55,726 nt of DNA, from NCBI GenBank assembly GCA_002747175.1, contig PDTK01000036.1, forward strand, positions 1 to 55,726. Direction: 5' to 3'. Every line of letters begins with the position of its first letter. The stretch's first letter is position 1. The notes beneath the pieces are model-generated. The model made no database searches and was not told the origin of the DNA. It saw only the letters and a list, made by a program, of their open reading frames with translations. Origin of the DNA: Deltaproteobacteria bacterium (lineage in GTDB: Bacteria > Desulfobacterota > Desulfobacteria > Desulfobacterales > Desulfosarcinaceae). Both the position numbers and the translations under genes were made by a program. Below are positions 44,931 to 53,430 of the stretch, in pieces.

Positions 44931-45639
44931 CCGTGGATAATTGCGGGAGCTGGGCTTCCAGCAATGCCTCTAGGACCTTGATCTGCTGTTCGATTCTGGC
45001 ATCGATATCGCCAAGCCTGGTCTCGATGACACATCCCCCTTGCGAAATGGTATTGTCTTCCTCCAGACGAATCTGGTTGCCGGCATCCCCATCAATCAGC
45101 AAGTCCTGTTTGAATGCATCGACAGTCTGCCTGTCCGCCGGATTCAACCGGATCACCAATTGCCGTTGATCGGATACTTTTTGCATGGCTGCGTTAACCA
45201 CGTGGGCAATGGTTTCTTCCTGACCGGCAGCGGCACCGATTATTTTTCTGGCGATGGCCATGGCCAGCCGAACCGTTTGTATCTCCATGCGTTGCGTGTC
45301 TTTTATACGCAATTGTTCAATCGATTCGATGGCCGCCTGCATTGCCCCCACGGCTGTATCGACCTGTGCTTGTTGTGATGCCTCGGTCTCCGCACGTCCC
45401 TGGGCCACGCCTTTGGCAAAAGCCTCATCGATGAGCGCACGGACCGGCACTGAATCTTCCGGATTGGAACTGTCCGGTTCTTTTTCCTCGGGCGTTTCCA
45501 CAGCGCCACCGACAAAGTTGGTCGAATGGGGTACCATGCCGTCGCCTTTTGGTTCCCGGCTGGGAATTTCCGGAAAATAATAGAGCCCACGCGTTTCTGC
45601 CGACGATGACGGGCTGCTGTCTTTCGGTGAATTAGCCAA
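44923..45639 (-). CDS. fliH: Flagellar export ATPase regulator FliH
   Basis: A 238-aa stator-like partner of FliI. The C-terminal domain (about 110-235) has ALIDEAFAKGVAQGRAE, AMAIARKIIGAA and VIRLNPADRQTV, typical of FliH. TTG 45639 has GGAGG six bases upstream and overlaps the fliG stop by eight bases; TTG 45642 is close too. A longer frame to 45702 would overlap fliG by 71 bases. Confidence 0.85.
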   Translation of the reverse strand: MANSPKDSSPSSSAETRGLYYFPEIPSREPKGDGMVPHSTNFVGGAVETPEEKEPDSSNPEDSVPVRALIDEAFAKGVAQGRAETEASQQAQVDTAVGAMQAAIESIEQLRIKDTQRMEIQTVRLAMAIARKIIGAAAGQEETIAHVVNAAMQKVSDQRQLVIRLNPADRQTVDAFKQDLLIDGDAGNQIRLEEDNTISQGGCVIETRLGDIDARIEQQIKVLEALLEAQLPQLSTDE

Positions 45640-46594
45640 CAAATTCCTCCCCTCCTCGTCCACTAATGACCAATTCGCCTTTGCGCTCCATATCCTGAAC
45701 AATTTTGGTCACTTTTTGTTGAGCATCGGTTACATCCTTGATTCTTACGGCTCCGGACACCTCCATCTCCTCCTTGAGAATCTCGGCCGCCCGTTCCGAC
45801 ATGTTGCGGAATATCTTCTCCTTGACCTGGTCCGTAGAGGCTTTGAGCGCAACCGCCAATTCCTGTGACTCCACGGATCGGAGAACCTGCTGCAGTCCAC
45901 GATCGTCCACCAGGACGATGTCGTCGAAAACGAACATGTTCTGGCGGATCTCTTCGGCCAGATCCGGATCGTTCTCTTCGATTTCCTCGACGATCTGCTC
46001 GGTGGTCGTTCCGTCGATCATGTTCAAAATTTCGGCAAGTTGCGGGACACCGCCAGCCTTCTGGGTCGTGGATGTTTCCTGTTCGGACAGAATTTCTTCG
46101 AAAACCTGATCGATCTCCTCCAGCATCCCGGATGCGATCTTATCCAGGTTGGCGATACGGGCGGCCACGTCCGGACGCATTTCATCAGGCAGGCCGGCCA
46201 TCACTTCGCTGGCCACATGGGGCTGCAGGTGGGCGATCACCAGGGAGATGGTCTGCGGATGTTCGTTCTGGATCAACTGGATCAGTGCGTCCGGCGCCAG
46301 GGCCTGGATCGCCTTCAGATTTTTGGGCTGCTGTTCATCCAGGCCATCACCATCTGCATTCTCGCTCTTTTCCGGTCCTTCCAATTGTTTCGGTGGTGTC
46401 GCTTTTTCGAGAAATTCCCTGGCCACGCTTTCGACCAGTGACGGGGATATGGAGTCCAGCCGGGACTGTAATTTAAAAATGAGATTGCGCTCGGCTTTGC
46501 TGAGTTGATCGATGACCGGGCTGATCACGTCCCATCCCAGTGCATGCACAAGTATTGCCGCCTTCAGTGATCCGATGATGTTGCGTGGGTCCAT
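45632..46594 (-). CDS. fliG: Flagellar motor switch protein FliG
   Basis: A 320-aa C-ring protein. The middle ARM domain has IQLIQNEHPQTISLVIAHLQPHVASEVM; the C-terminal torque domain has DDIVLVDDRGLQQVLRSVESQELAVALKAS and FRNMSERAAEILKEEMEV with the charged residues that meet MotA. It sits between fliF and fliH. Confidence 0.96.
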   Translation of the reverse strand: MDPRNIIGSLKAAILVHALGWDVISPVIDQLSKAERNLIFKLQSRLDSISPSLVESVAREFLEKATPPKQLEGPEKSENADGDGLDEQQPKNLKAIQALAPDALIQLIQNEHPQTISLVIAHLQPHVASEVMAGLPDEMRPDVAARIANLDKIASGMLEEIDQVFEEILSEQETSTTQKAGGVPQLAEILNMIDGTTTEQIVEEIEENDPDLAEEIRQNMFVFDDIVLVDDRGLQQVLRSVESQELAVALKASTDQVKEKIFRNMSERAAEILKEEMEVSGAVRIKDVTDAQQKVTKIVQDMERKGELVISGRGGEEFVG

Positions 46595-46630
46595 GGTGGT
46601 TGGGCCTGGTTATAAGTTATAGGTTCGGGG

Positions 46631-48235
46631 TTAAGTTTCTTTCAGCCACTCTTTCATCAGACGCGTCGAACCGGCCTGGTTTTCATTGATCAGGCTTTCC
46701 AGCTGGCGGGTATAGCTGTCTTCCTTTTCCGACTCAGCGTAGCGACGCTCCAATTCCTTGATGGTTTGGGGCAACTGCTCCAGAATCTGGATCTCTTCGA
46801 TGGGCGTGGAAGTCAGCCAGCGCGCCAGCGGTTTGATGATCATCATATAGGAAAAGAGAAAGAAAAGCGCTGCCGCCGCATATTTGATCAAGGTCTGATG
46901 CGTCCTGACAGCATCCATCCAGTCCATGCCTTGTGGTTGGGCTGCGGTCTCGGCATTCGTCTGCACTTCGAAGGGGATGTTTACGACTTCGATTTTGTCC
47001 CCTCTGTCAACATCGTAATCAACTGCGCTTTTTACGATATTTTCCAGTTTGGCCATCTCTTCCGCCGATCGGGGAACATATTGCACCTGTTCACCTTCGG
47101 CGCCCTCTTCCGCCGGTTTATAGGTGCCATCCACGACCACCGCCACAGAGAGGCGCTGGATGCTGCCCACGGGCAATATCTGTCGATGGGTCCGTTTACC
47201 GACCTCATAATTTTTCGTGAACTGCTGTTTCTGGTCATTGCGGTTTCCGGCAGTGTTCCCCCCCGCACCGGTTGTTTGAGGAACGACGTTGGCTTGCAGG
47301 CCGGGAACACCGGCAGGGCCACCGTTGCCGTCTGCGGATACCTGGCTGGATGCCTGTTCACTGCGAATCACCGTGTTTTCCGGAAGATATAGTTCCTCGG
47401 TTTTTTCCTGCTGGGTAAAGTTCAGCAGGCAGGACACGCGAACGATTGCCTTATCCTGCCCCAGGACACTTTCCAGCATGGTCTTGATTCGGCGTTCCAG
47501 GAGGCGTTCCTTCTTTTCCTGAAAGGCCAGTTGATTGGATGTCACCTGGTTGACCGTGGATTTTTCCTTGAAGCCGGCCAGCATTTTGCCATTGCTGTCG
47601 ATGATGGTGACATCCTCCGGGTCCAGGCGGGAGACACTCGATGAAACCAGATGCACGATACCCTGGATCTGATCTTTGGTCAGATATCTGTTGCGCCTCA
47701 GCTTCAGGATAACGGAAGCCGTGGCAGGCTCTTCTTCCTCGATGAACAGTGAGCGTTCCGGCAAAACGATATGTACCCTGGCATTTTCAACTTCCAGCAA
47801 GCTGCCAATGGTTCGGGCCAGCTCTCCTTGCAACGCACGCTGGTAATTCACATTCTGGACGAATTCGGTCATTCCCAGTTTGGTTTCATCGAAAATTTCA
47901 AACCCGACACCACTGCCCCGCGGCAGTCCCTGGGCCGCCAAATCCAAACGCGTCTGGTGGATCATTTCATAGGGAATCCGTATTCCGGTTCCGTCCAGTG
48001 TGAGCTCGTAAGGGATCTGGCTTTCTTTTAGTTTGGTGACAACCGCGGCGGCATCTTCCGGCGCCAGATTAGTATACAAAGGATGCAGATCCCCTGTTTC
48101 AGACCAGGTCAGCAGATAGACAAATCCAGCGATTGTTCCGCCAATCAGAATCGCCATGGTCACCAATTTGCCCGTAGAAAGCCCTTTCAGGGCTAGTCTC
48201 AACTGCTGCGGGAATGTGGAGAAAGAAAAAGCCAT
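46631..48235 (-). CDS. fliF: Flagellar MS-ring protein FliF
   Basis: A 534-aa inner-membrane ring protein. Transmembrane helix 1 is at about 26-44 and helix 2 at about 445-465. YTNLAPEDAAAVVTKLKESQIPYEL, FDETKLGMTEFVQNVNYQRALQGELARTI and ALARVHIVLPE-like text (ENARVHIVLPERSLF) are diagnostic. The C-terminal tail binds FliG. Confidence 0.96.
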   Translation of the reverse strand: MAFSFSTFPQQLRLALKGLSTGKLVTMAILIGGTIAGFVYLLTWSETGDLHPLYTNLAPEDAAAVVTKLKESQIPYELTLDGTGIRIPYEMIHQTRLDLAAQGLPRGSGVGFEIFDETKLGMTEFVQNVNYQRALQGELARTIGSLLEVENARVHIVLPERSLFIEEEEPATASVILKLRRNRYLTKDQIQGIVHLVSSSVSRLDPEDVTIIDSNGKMLAGFKEKSTVNQVTSNQLAFQEKKERLLERRIKTMLESVLGQDKAIVRVSCLLNFTQQEKTEELYLPENTVIRSEQASSQVSADGNGGPAGVPGLQANVVPQTTGAGGNTAGNRNDQKQQFTKNYEVGKRTHRQILPVGSIQRLSVAVVVDGTYKPAEEGAEGEQVQYVPRSAEEMAKLENIVKSAVDYDVDRGDKIEVVNIPFEVQTNAETAAQPQGMDWMDAVRTHQTLIKYAAAALFFLFSYMMIIKPLARWLTSTPIEEIQILEQLPQTIKELERRYAESEKEDSYTRQLESLINENQAGSTRLMKEWLKET

Positions 48236-48273
48236 TGATAACTCTCAATTCGTTTTGCGGGTCAGGTTAGAGG

Positions 48274-48414
48274 GTGTCCGTCCGGAAAGAGGCGAATTTG
48301 GCCAAAATCAAGGCACCCGAAAAATTAACCCCAGGCATGTGGTTGATATTCCGAGGTGTTCATTTTTCGCGCAACGCAGATATCGGGCAAATTGGACATT
48401 TCCGGATAGGCACT
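48274..48414 (-). repeat. Family-B dispersed repeat, long form, between fliE and fliF
   Basis: The ends GTGTCCGTCCGGAAA and TTTCCGGATAGGCAC are inverted repeats. On the minus strand the interior reads TTTGCCCGATATCTGCGTTG, then CCTCGGAATATCAACCACAT, as at 16966. The fliE TAG is formed at its edge (TAG-TGCC). Confidence 0.72.
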
Positions 48415-48715
48415 ATATTGACATGCGGCGAACCTCGTCATAAGCACTGATGAGCTTATTGCGGATCTGCATCACCAGCTCAAAGGAAATCTCCGCTTTT
48501 TGCATGGCAATCATGGTATTGTGGATGTCCTGATTGGTGCCGGTCGCCAGGTCATCGATCGCCTGGTCCGCATCCAGCATCCGCCGGTTGACGTCATCCA
48601 GAGAGCTTTTTACATAATCGCTGAATGGAGCGTCGGACGCATCCGTTTCCGTCTTCCGGATGGCATCTTTAACCGCAAAATTCGATTCAAGGTTCGATAT
48701 GCTCAGTTCATTCAT
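48413..48715 (-). CDS. fliE: Flagellar hook-basal body protein FliE
   Basis: A 100-aa MS-ring/rod adaptor. DDVNRRMLDADQAIDDLATG and HNTMIAMQKAEISFELVMQIRNKLISAYDEVRRM are canonical. It overlaps the flgC stop by four bases. Its stop codon abuts a dispersed repeat. Confidence 0.95.
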   Translation of the reverse strand: MNELSISNLESNFAVKDAIRKTETDASDAPFSDYVKSSLDDVNRRMLDADQAIDDLATGTNQDIHNTMIAMQKAEISFELVMQIRNKLISAYDEVRRMSI

Positions 48716-49152
48716 GGGCTATTTCCTATGTCCAGGGCCATTCCGGCCATATCCTTGGTGGTGCGCACGGCGGTGGCGTTGGCTTCGAAACTGCGGCTGG
48801 CCGAAATCATGTTCACCATCTCTTCGACGATATTGACATTGGGCAACTGGATGTACCCGTCCGCATCGGCATCGGGATGACCGGGATCATATTTGAGGAT
48901 GAAAGGCTTTTCGTCTTCAATCACCTGCGCCACCTTGACACCGTTGACAGGCGTTTCCAATTGTTCATCCAGGGCATTTTTGAAACCGTTCTCTTGTACG
49001 GCCTCGAACAGGACGTCTTTGCGTTTATACGGCTCGCCGGTCTCCGTACGGGTGGTGTTGATGTTGGCCAGGTTGCTCGAAATGAGGTTCATGCGCAACC
49101 GCTGGGCACTCAGCCCACTCGAACTGACGGCCAGGTTGTCTAGAAAATTCAT
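48712..49152 (-). CDS. flgC: Proximal rod protein FlgC
   Basis: A 146-aa rod protein. SSSGLSAQRLRMNLISSNLANINTTRTETGEPYKRKDVLFE and VNIVEEMVNMISASRSFEANATAVRTTKDM are canonical. Two bases separate it from flgB. Confidence 0.96.
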   Translation of the reverse strand: MNFLDNLAVSSSGLSAQRLRMNLISSNLANINTTRTETGEPYKRKDVLFEAVQENGFKNALDEQLETPVNGVKVAQVIEDEKPFILKYDPGHPDADADGYIQLPNVNIVEEMVNMISASRSFEANATAVRTTKDMAGMALDIGNSP

Positions 49153-49153
49153 T

Positions 49154-49582
49154 TTATTGCTTTCCTCCGCTGATCACATTTTTCAGTCCCTTGAATTTCG
49201 AAGAGACGATCTGGGCCGATGCTCTGTAGAGCATGCTGTTTTTGGCCAGGGTCGCCATTTCAGCATCCATATCGACCGTGTTGCCGTCCCCGCGCAGCAG
49301 CAGTGCATTGCCTTCCACCCGCTCAATATGGCCAGCCATGCCATCTGCCGGCGGATTGCCCGGCAGATGTTTTTCGTCAGTCCGCTCAAGCGCCGTTGTG
49401 GAGGGGTTGACGGGTTCTTTTTGCATCGCCGCCTCTACATCCATCCGAAACGGTTTGTAGCCGGGTGTGTCGGCATTGGCGATATTGCCGAGGATCAATT
49501 CATGGTTGCGTGATCGCAGATCCAGGGACGTGGACAAGGTCTTTATCGTACCACCGAAAAGATGCGTTGGTTGAATGCCCAT
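49154..49582 (-). CDS. flgB: Proximal rod protein FlgB
   Basis: A 142-aa rod protein. RSRNHELILGNIANADTPGYKPFRMDVEAAM and DGNTVDMDAEMATLAKNSMLYRASAQIVSSKFKGLKNVI are canonical. The ATG at 49582 has GAGGT seven bases upstream. It is the first gene of the flgB-flgC-fliE-fliF-fliG-fliH-fliI group. Confidence 0.94.
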   Translation of the reverse strand: MGIQPTHLFGGTIKTLSTSLDLRSRNHELILGNIANADTPGYKPFRMDVEAAMQKEPVNPSTTALERTDEKHLPGNPPADGMAGHIERVEGNALLLRGDGNTVDMDAEMATLAKNSMLYRASAQIVSSKFKGLKNVISGGKQ

Positions 49583-49638
49583 TTGGGACCTCACTTAAAA
49601 TTGTCGACAATTGCGTTCCAATAATCACTTTCGATTTT

Positions 49639-49655
49639 AGCAATTATCGTACCAA
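49639..49655 (-). promoter_or_regulatory. Sigma54 promoter for the flgB operon
   Basis: On the minus strand TTGGTACGATAATTGCT is almost the full -24/-12 consensus (TTGGCACG-N4-TTGCT). The transcript start would be about 45 bases before the flgB ATG. It is the best sigma54 site in the window. Confidence 0.88.
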
Positions 49656-49863
49656 GGCAACTTGTCCCGGTTTAACCATATCTTTTCCAAATTGGAACAA
49701 GTGGATGGAATCACGACACCACAAACATAAAAAACACATATCCAATAGAATTTATTATATTATTACTGAGTGTTAAAACACGCCGGCTGGAAAATTCGGC
49801 TGCATTCAAGCGGAGATTAACCGCCCTGAAGAGGGATGTTTACATGGCCCCCAGAGAGCTTGC

Positions 49864-51219
49864 TTAAACGGGGGGAGTGCCGGAATCCCGACGGTATTCA
49901 TTGAGCTTGTTGCGAAGGGTCCGGATACTGATCCCTAACATCTTGGCGGCATGCGTGCGATTGTCGTCAACTGACGCCAGGGTTTTGTGAATCAATTCCT
50001 TCTCCATCTCCTTGACCGTCACGCCGACCGGTGGAGAGATCATATCGTGAGATGAACCGGCTGGTATCGGGTCCAGCATCAAATGGTCGGGCAGCAGCGT
50101 ATCCCCGCTGCCGATCAACACACCGCGCTCAATGGTGTTTTCCAGTTCCCGTACGTTACCGGACCAGGTTTGGCTGTTGAGCAGGTCCATGGCCGCAGGG
50201 GAAATGGATTGCATCTCACTGTCGTTCTGCCTGCTGAATCGATTGAAAAAATGTTCGGCAAGCAGGGAAATATCGCCTTTTCGTTCGCGCAGCGGTGGAA
50301 TCGTCAAAGGAATGACGTTCAACCGGAAAAAAAGGTCTTCACGAAAAGCACCGGATTCAACGGCAGATCTGACATTCTGGTTGCTGATGGCGATCACCCG
50401 GGCATTGACCGGCGTTGGCCGGTTGCTGCCGATGCGCACAATTTCTTTCTCCTGAAGGGCTCGCAAAAGCTTTGCCTGCAGGGCAAGTGCCATTTCCGTG
50501 ACTTCATCCAGCACCAGGGTGCCGTCGCGTGCCCCTTCGAATTTTCCGATCTTTCTCCCGATGGCACCGGTGAAGGCACCTTTTTCATGACCGAACAACT
50601 CGCTCTCGGCCAATTGTTCCGGCAAGGCCGCGCAATTGACCGCCACAAAGGGATGGTTGTCCCGGCGGCTGTGGGTATGGATGAAAGATGCCAGGACTTC
50701 CTTTCCCGTACCGCTTTCGCCGGTGATCAGGACAGTCGCCGAACTGGGTGCCACTTTTTTGGCGATAGCCAACACGCCAAGCAGCCCGCTGTCCTGCGTC
50801 AAAAAAGATTTTTTCCCTGTTTTTTCTTTTGGCGCCGATTTGGGACCATTGACGCATTGAATGGCTCTTTCGAGTGCGCCGGCGAGCAGTTTTGCATCAA
50901 ATGGGTCGATAATGAAATCCGAAACGCCCACCCGCATGGCGGCAACCACATCATGTGCATTGCATGATGCGCAGCCAGTCAACACCTGCACATCCGGTCG
51001 TTCCGTGTTTATCCGCTGTGCCAATTGCATACCGGCTTCACGACCGCTCATCAGATCAATATAACAGATATGAAAGGTCTCGTCGGCGATGCACTTGCTT
51101 GCTTCCCGTTCGTTGCCACAAGAAATGACGCGCTTGACGCCTGACCTGGCCAGCAAATCACCGAGATGTCCTTTCAATGCGACATCATTTGTCATAATCA
51201 TTGCTGATAAGCTATGCAT
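49864..51219 (-). CDS. Sigma54-dependent flagellar activator, FlrC/FleR-like, degenerate receiver
   Basis: A 451-aa NtrC-family protein. Residues 1-120 resemble a receiver: D55 is at the phosphoacceptor place, but the switch lysine is D105 (DFIIDPF) and the acidic pair is only TND. The AAA+ domain has Walker A GESGTGKE (167-174), GAFTGA (214-219, sigma54 contact) and LDEVTEM. The C-terminal helix-turn-helix (about 415-440: RTHAAKMLGISIRTLRNKLNEY) is Fis-like. It lies upstream of the flgB operon and probably drives the sigma54 flagellar promoters. No strong ribosome site decides between Met 1 and Met 7. Confidence 0.85.
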   Translation of the reverse strand: MHSLSAMIMTNDVALKGHLGDLLARSGVKRVISCGNEREASKCIADETFHICYIDLMSGREAGMQLAQRINTERPDVQVLTGCASCNAHDVVAAMRVGVSDFIIDPFDAKLLAGALERAIQCVNGPKSAPKEKTGKKSFLTQDSGLLGVLAIAKKVAPSSATVLITGESGTGKEVLASFIHTHSRRDNHPFVAVNCAALPEQLAESELFGHEKGAFTGAIGRKIGKFEGARDGTLVLDEVTEMALALQAKLLRALQEKEIVRIGSNRPTPVNARVIAISNQNVRSAVESGAFREDLFFRLNVIPLTIPPLRERKGDISLLAEHFFNRFSRQNDSEMQSISPAAMDLLNSQTWSGNVRELENTIERGVLIGSGDTLLPDHLMLDPIPAGSSHDMISPPVGVTVKEMEKELIHKTLASVDDNRTHAAKMLGISIRTLRNKLNEYRRDSGTPPV

Positions 51220-51707
51220 AGGGATACCATATCGTATTGTACCTATTCACGGGGTAGAAACCAATCAATATCCTGTAAAGCCCAGCCGGTAAGCGTTTAC
51301 TCAGGTGCCGTAGATGCGCGGCTTCGGGCACGCAGACGTATGGGCCATACTTCAAGTGTGCCCGGTAACAAAGCAAATGCGGTGCCCTGTGAATGCTTAC
51401 GAATCGTTTGATATTTGGAGTGTTGATGGTTTCACAAAGCAGACATAGAGAAAAAACGATACATCTCTGTGCCCGGTGATGGCATCATTATCCACTGAAC
51501 GCTGACACCTATATCACATCCGGTGGTTTCTTTCGAGGTTCAAGAACACTTGTTCAGCAACCTTCAGGCAGGACGATTTGTGGATATTCTTCTGGAATCA
51601 GAAAGGTGATTGCAATGACCAAGTTGGGCCATTGTCAGTTAACTTTCTCATTTTTTATGCAACCATGGGGTTCTATCAATCGGAAAAATGGTCCCGAGAC
51701 GACCCCG
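51220..51707. other. Intergenic region between the two activators
   Basis: 488 bp. The first third is a long A-prime plus family-A repeat (51239-51400). In the rest (51401-51707) I see no gene, promoter or terminator I can support. Confidence 0.5.
51239..51400 (+). repeat. A-prime module plus complete family-A repeat
   Basis: GTACCTATTCACGGGGTAGA and TATCCTGTAAAGCCCAGCC form the A-prime part. From 51289 the A element runs GTAAGCGTTTACTCAGGTGC to GCCCTGTGAATGCTTAC. It is the longest copy and lies just upstream of the FlrC-like gene. Confidence 0.8.
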
Positions 51708-52742
51708 TCATGCACATTGTTGCAGATCATAACGCTTGATCTTCTCGACCAGCGTGGTCCGTTTGACATGCAGCAGTTTGGCGGCCCTGTTTTTTACCCA
51801 TTGCGTTTTTTCCAGCGATTGATAAATTAAGCGTTTTTCAAATTCACTGACGGCCGTGTTCAGACACAGACCATCGCCGGTGATTTCGGGAGCTGGACAG
51901 GACGGTTTCTCCACCTCACTTTTCATTTTCCGGGGAAGATCTTCGGACTGAATTTGCCCCTCACCCCTTATGACTGCCATTCTTTCGATCAGGTTGGCCA
52001 GTTCTCTCACATTTCCCGGCCAGGTGTGCCGTTGGAGTACGGCCAGGGCATCATCGGATATGGCGTCTACCCGGGTTTTCTTTTGTTGGTACAATCGATC
52101 GATAAAATAGTTTGCGAGATAAGGGATATCCGTGTGTCGATCACGCAAGGCAGGCATTTCAATGGGAATGACGTACAGGCGATAAAAAAGGTCTTCACGG
52201 AAATCGCCTTTTTGCACCGCCTCTTCCAGATCGCGGTGTGTGGCGGCTACGATGCGCACGTTCACCGCGACGGTTTTGCATCCTCCCACCGGTTCGAAGC
52301 GTCGCTCCTCCAGGACCTTCAGGATTTTCACCTGCAGGTCCTGACTCATGTCACCGATTTCATCCAGGAATATGGTCCCGCCATTGGCGGCCTCGATTTT
52401 TCCTATTTTGTTGGAGGTCGCCCCGGTAAAAGCCCCCTTAACATGTCCGAACAATTCGCTTTCCAGCAGGCTTTCAGGGATGGCGCCGCAATTGATCGAG
52501 ATAAACGGCTTCTCCCGACGATAGCTCTGTTTGTGGATAGCCTTGGCAATCAACCCCTTTCCGGTCCCGGTTTCACCATTGATTAATATGGTGCTGTCGC
52601 TGTTCGCGACCCGTCGGACCAGATCGAAAATTGACTTCATTTTGGCGCTTTCACCGATAATTCCTGAAAACGCCTCGCTGGATGAGGAAGGTGTGTCTTC
52701 GTTTGCAACCGGCATATCGTCGACCCTGATTGATTGTTCCAC
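51708..52742 (-). CDS. Sigma54-dependent activator without receiver, FlrA/FleQ-like
   Basis: A 344-aa protein. A 25-residue N-terminal tail leads directly into the AAA+ domain. Walker A is GETGTGKG (56-63; the final E of most NtrC proteins is G), with GAFTGA at 103-108 and FLDEIGDM. The C-terminal Fis-type helix-turn-helix is at about 315-340 ([25 protein letters not shown]). Having no sensory domain suggests control by amount, by FlhG or by another partner (inference). A sigma54 site lies upstream. Confidence 0.85.
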   Translation of the reverse strand: MEQSIRVDDMPVANEDTPSSSSEAFSGIIGESAKMKSIFDLVRRVANSDSTILINGETGTGKGLIAKAIHKQSYRREKPFISINCGAIPESLLESELFGHVKGAFTGATSNKIGKIEAANGGTIFLDEIGDMSQDLQVKILKVLEERRFEPVGGCKTVAVNVRIVAATHRDLEEAVQKGDFREDLFYRLYVIPIEMPALRDRHTDIPYLANYFIDRLYQQKKTRVDAISDDALAVLQRHTWPGNVRELANLIERMAVIRGEGQIQSEDLPRKMKSEVEKPSCPAPEITGDGLCLNTAVSEFEKRLIYQSLEKTQWVKNRAAKLLHVKRTTLVEKIKRYDLQQCA

Positions 52743-52794
52743 CTGTCTGCCTCCTGAAAATTGTTATTCAGATTTGGGGGATAGCAGTTTGTTA

Positions 52795-52810
52795 AGCAAT
52801 TTTTTTGCCG
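52795..52810 (-). promoter_or_regulatory. Sigma54 promoter for the receiver-less activator
   Basis: On the minus strand CGGCAAAAAAATTGCT: GG and GC are 10 bp apart, with GGCA and TTGCT. The transcript start would be about 40 bases before the ATG. It implies autoregulation or control by the FlrC-like protein. Confidence 0.75.
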
Positions 52811-53188
52811 ATCTACCTGGTTTCAATACATTTTATTAATTGCAAGCGAATTGTCGCTTTCAAAAAAATGATCGAACAAACCAGATATTGGGCATTCTTG
52901 CCGGTCAGACGGAACCCGTTGTATAATGTACGACAAGCAGGACATCCTTGACTTTATTTATATAAATTCGACCTCAGTATCGTAATTCGAAAATAGCAGG
53001 TTATTATTTTCTTCACTTTTGTTGCATGTTGCAATTTTTATAATTTTATCTATTATATTAGTAAGTTAAAAACTTAAAAGCGTCAATTAAAAGATTTGGG
53101 AAAAATACTGCCTTATTGCTCTACAGGTATTATTTACATATATTTATAAAATGTTACCTCAACATCCCCTAATAATGCGTGCCATGCA

Positions 53189-53228
53189 GTATTTTTTTTG
53201 CAATATGCATTTTTTTTGCATTTTGCAG
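53189..53228. repeat. T-tract direct repeats upstream of fliC
   Basis: The unit T8-GCA occurs at about 53192 and 53211 with ATATGCA between, then TTTTGCA. It is centred about 70 bp before the fliC promoter. Confidence 0.6.
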
Positions 53229-53277
53229 TTCTTGTAAAGCCCATATTGATTTTTAAACGACACCCGCATTTTTTTTC

Positions 53278-53304
53278 TAAAGTAAAAACCCGATGGATCG
53301 ATAA
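53278..53304 (+). promoter_or_regulatory. FliA (sigma28) promoter for fliC
   Basis: TAAA, exactly 15 bp, then ATCGATAA (consensus GCCGATAA). The transcript would start near 53311, leaving a leader of about 120 nt before the flagellin ATG. Confidence 0.82.
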
Positions 53305-53430
53305 TAGGGTTGAACAGCGCAAATAAATATTGAAAGGAGGGGGCAAGACAAGCCTTCACAAAAATGGCGCTGATCATCCCCAACACTACGGCAAGAATGC
53401 CGCACCAAAACCTAGAAAAGGAGATTGAAC

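Larger units (their letters stand above)
52743..53277. other. AT-rich divergent control region, activator / fliC
   Basis: About 535 bp with no supported gene. It contains the sigma54 site at 52795 and long A/T runs. At 53189-53228 a T8-GCA motif occurs twice, followed by TTTTGCA. Such tracts bend DNA and may help activator or polymerase binding. Confidence 0.6.

Noticed and set aside
51606..51830. 74-codon plus-strand ORF before the receiver-less activator
   Set aside because: It overlaps the 3' end of the activator in antisense and has no family features.
53134..53386. Two overlapping minus-strand ORFs of 70-75 codons upstream of fliC
   Set aside because: They lie in AT-rich control DNA, cross the fliC promoter, and have Lys/Cys-rich random-looking translations.
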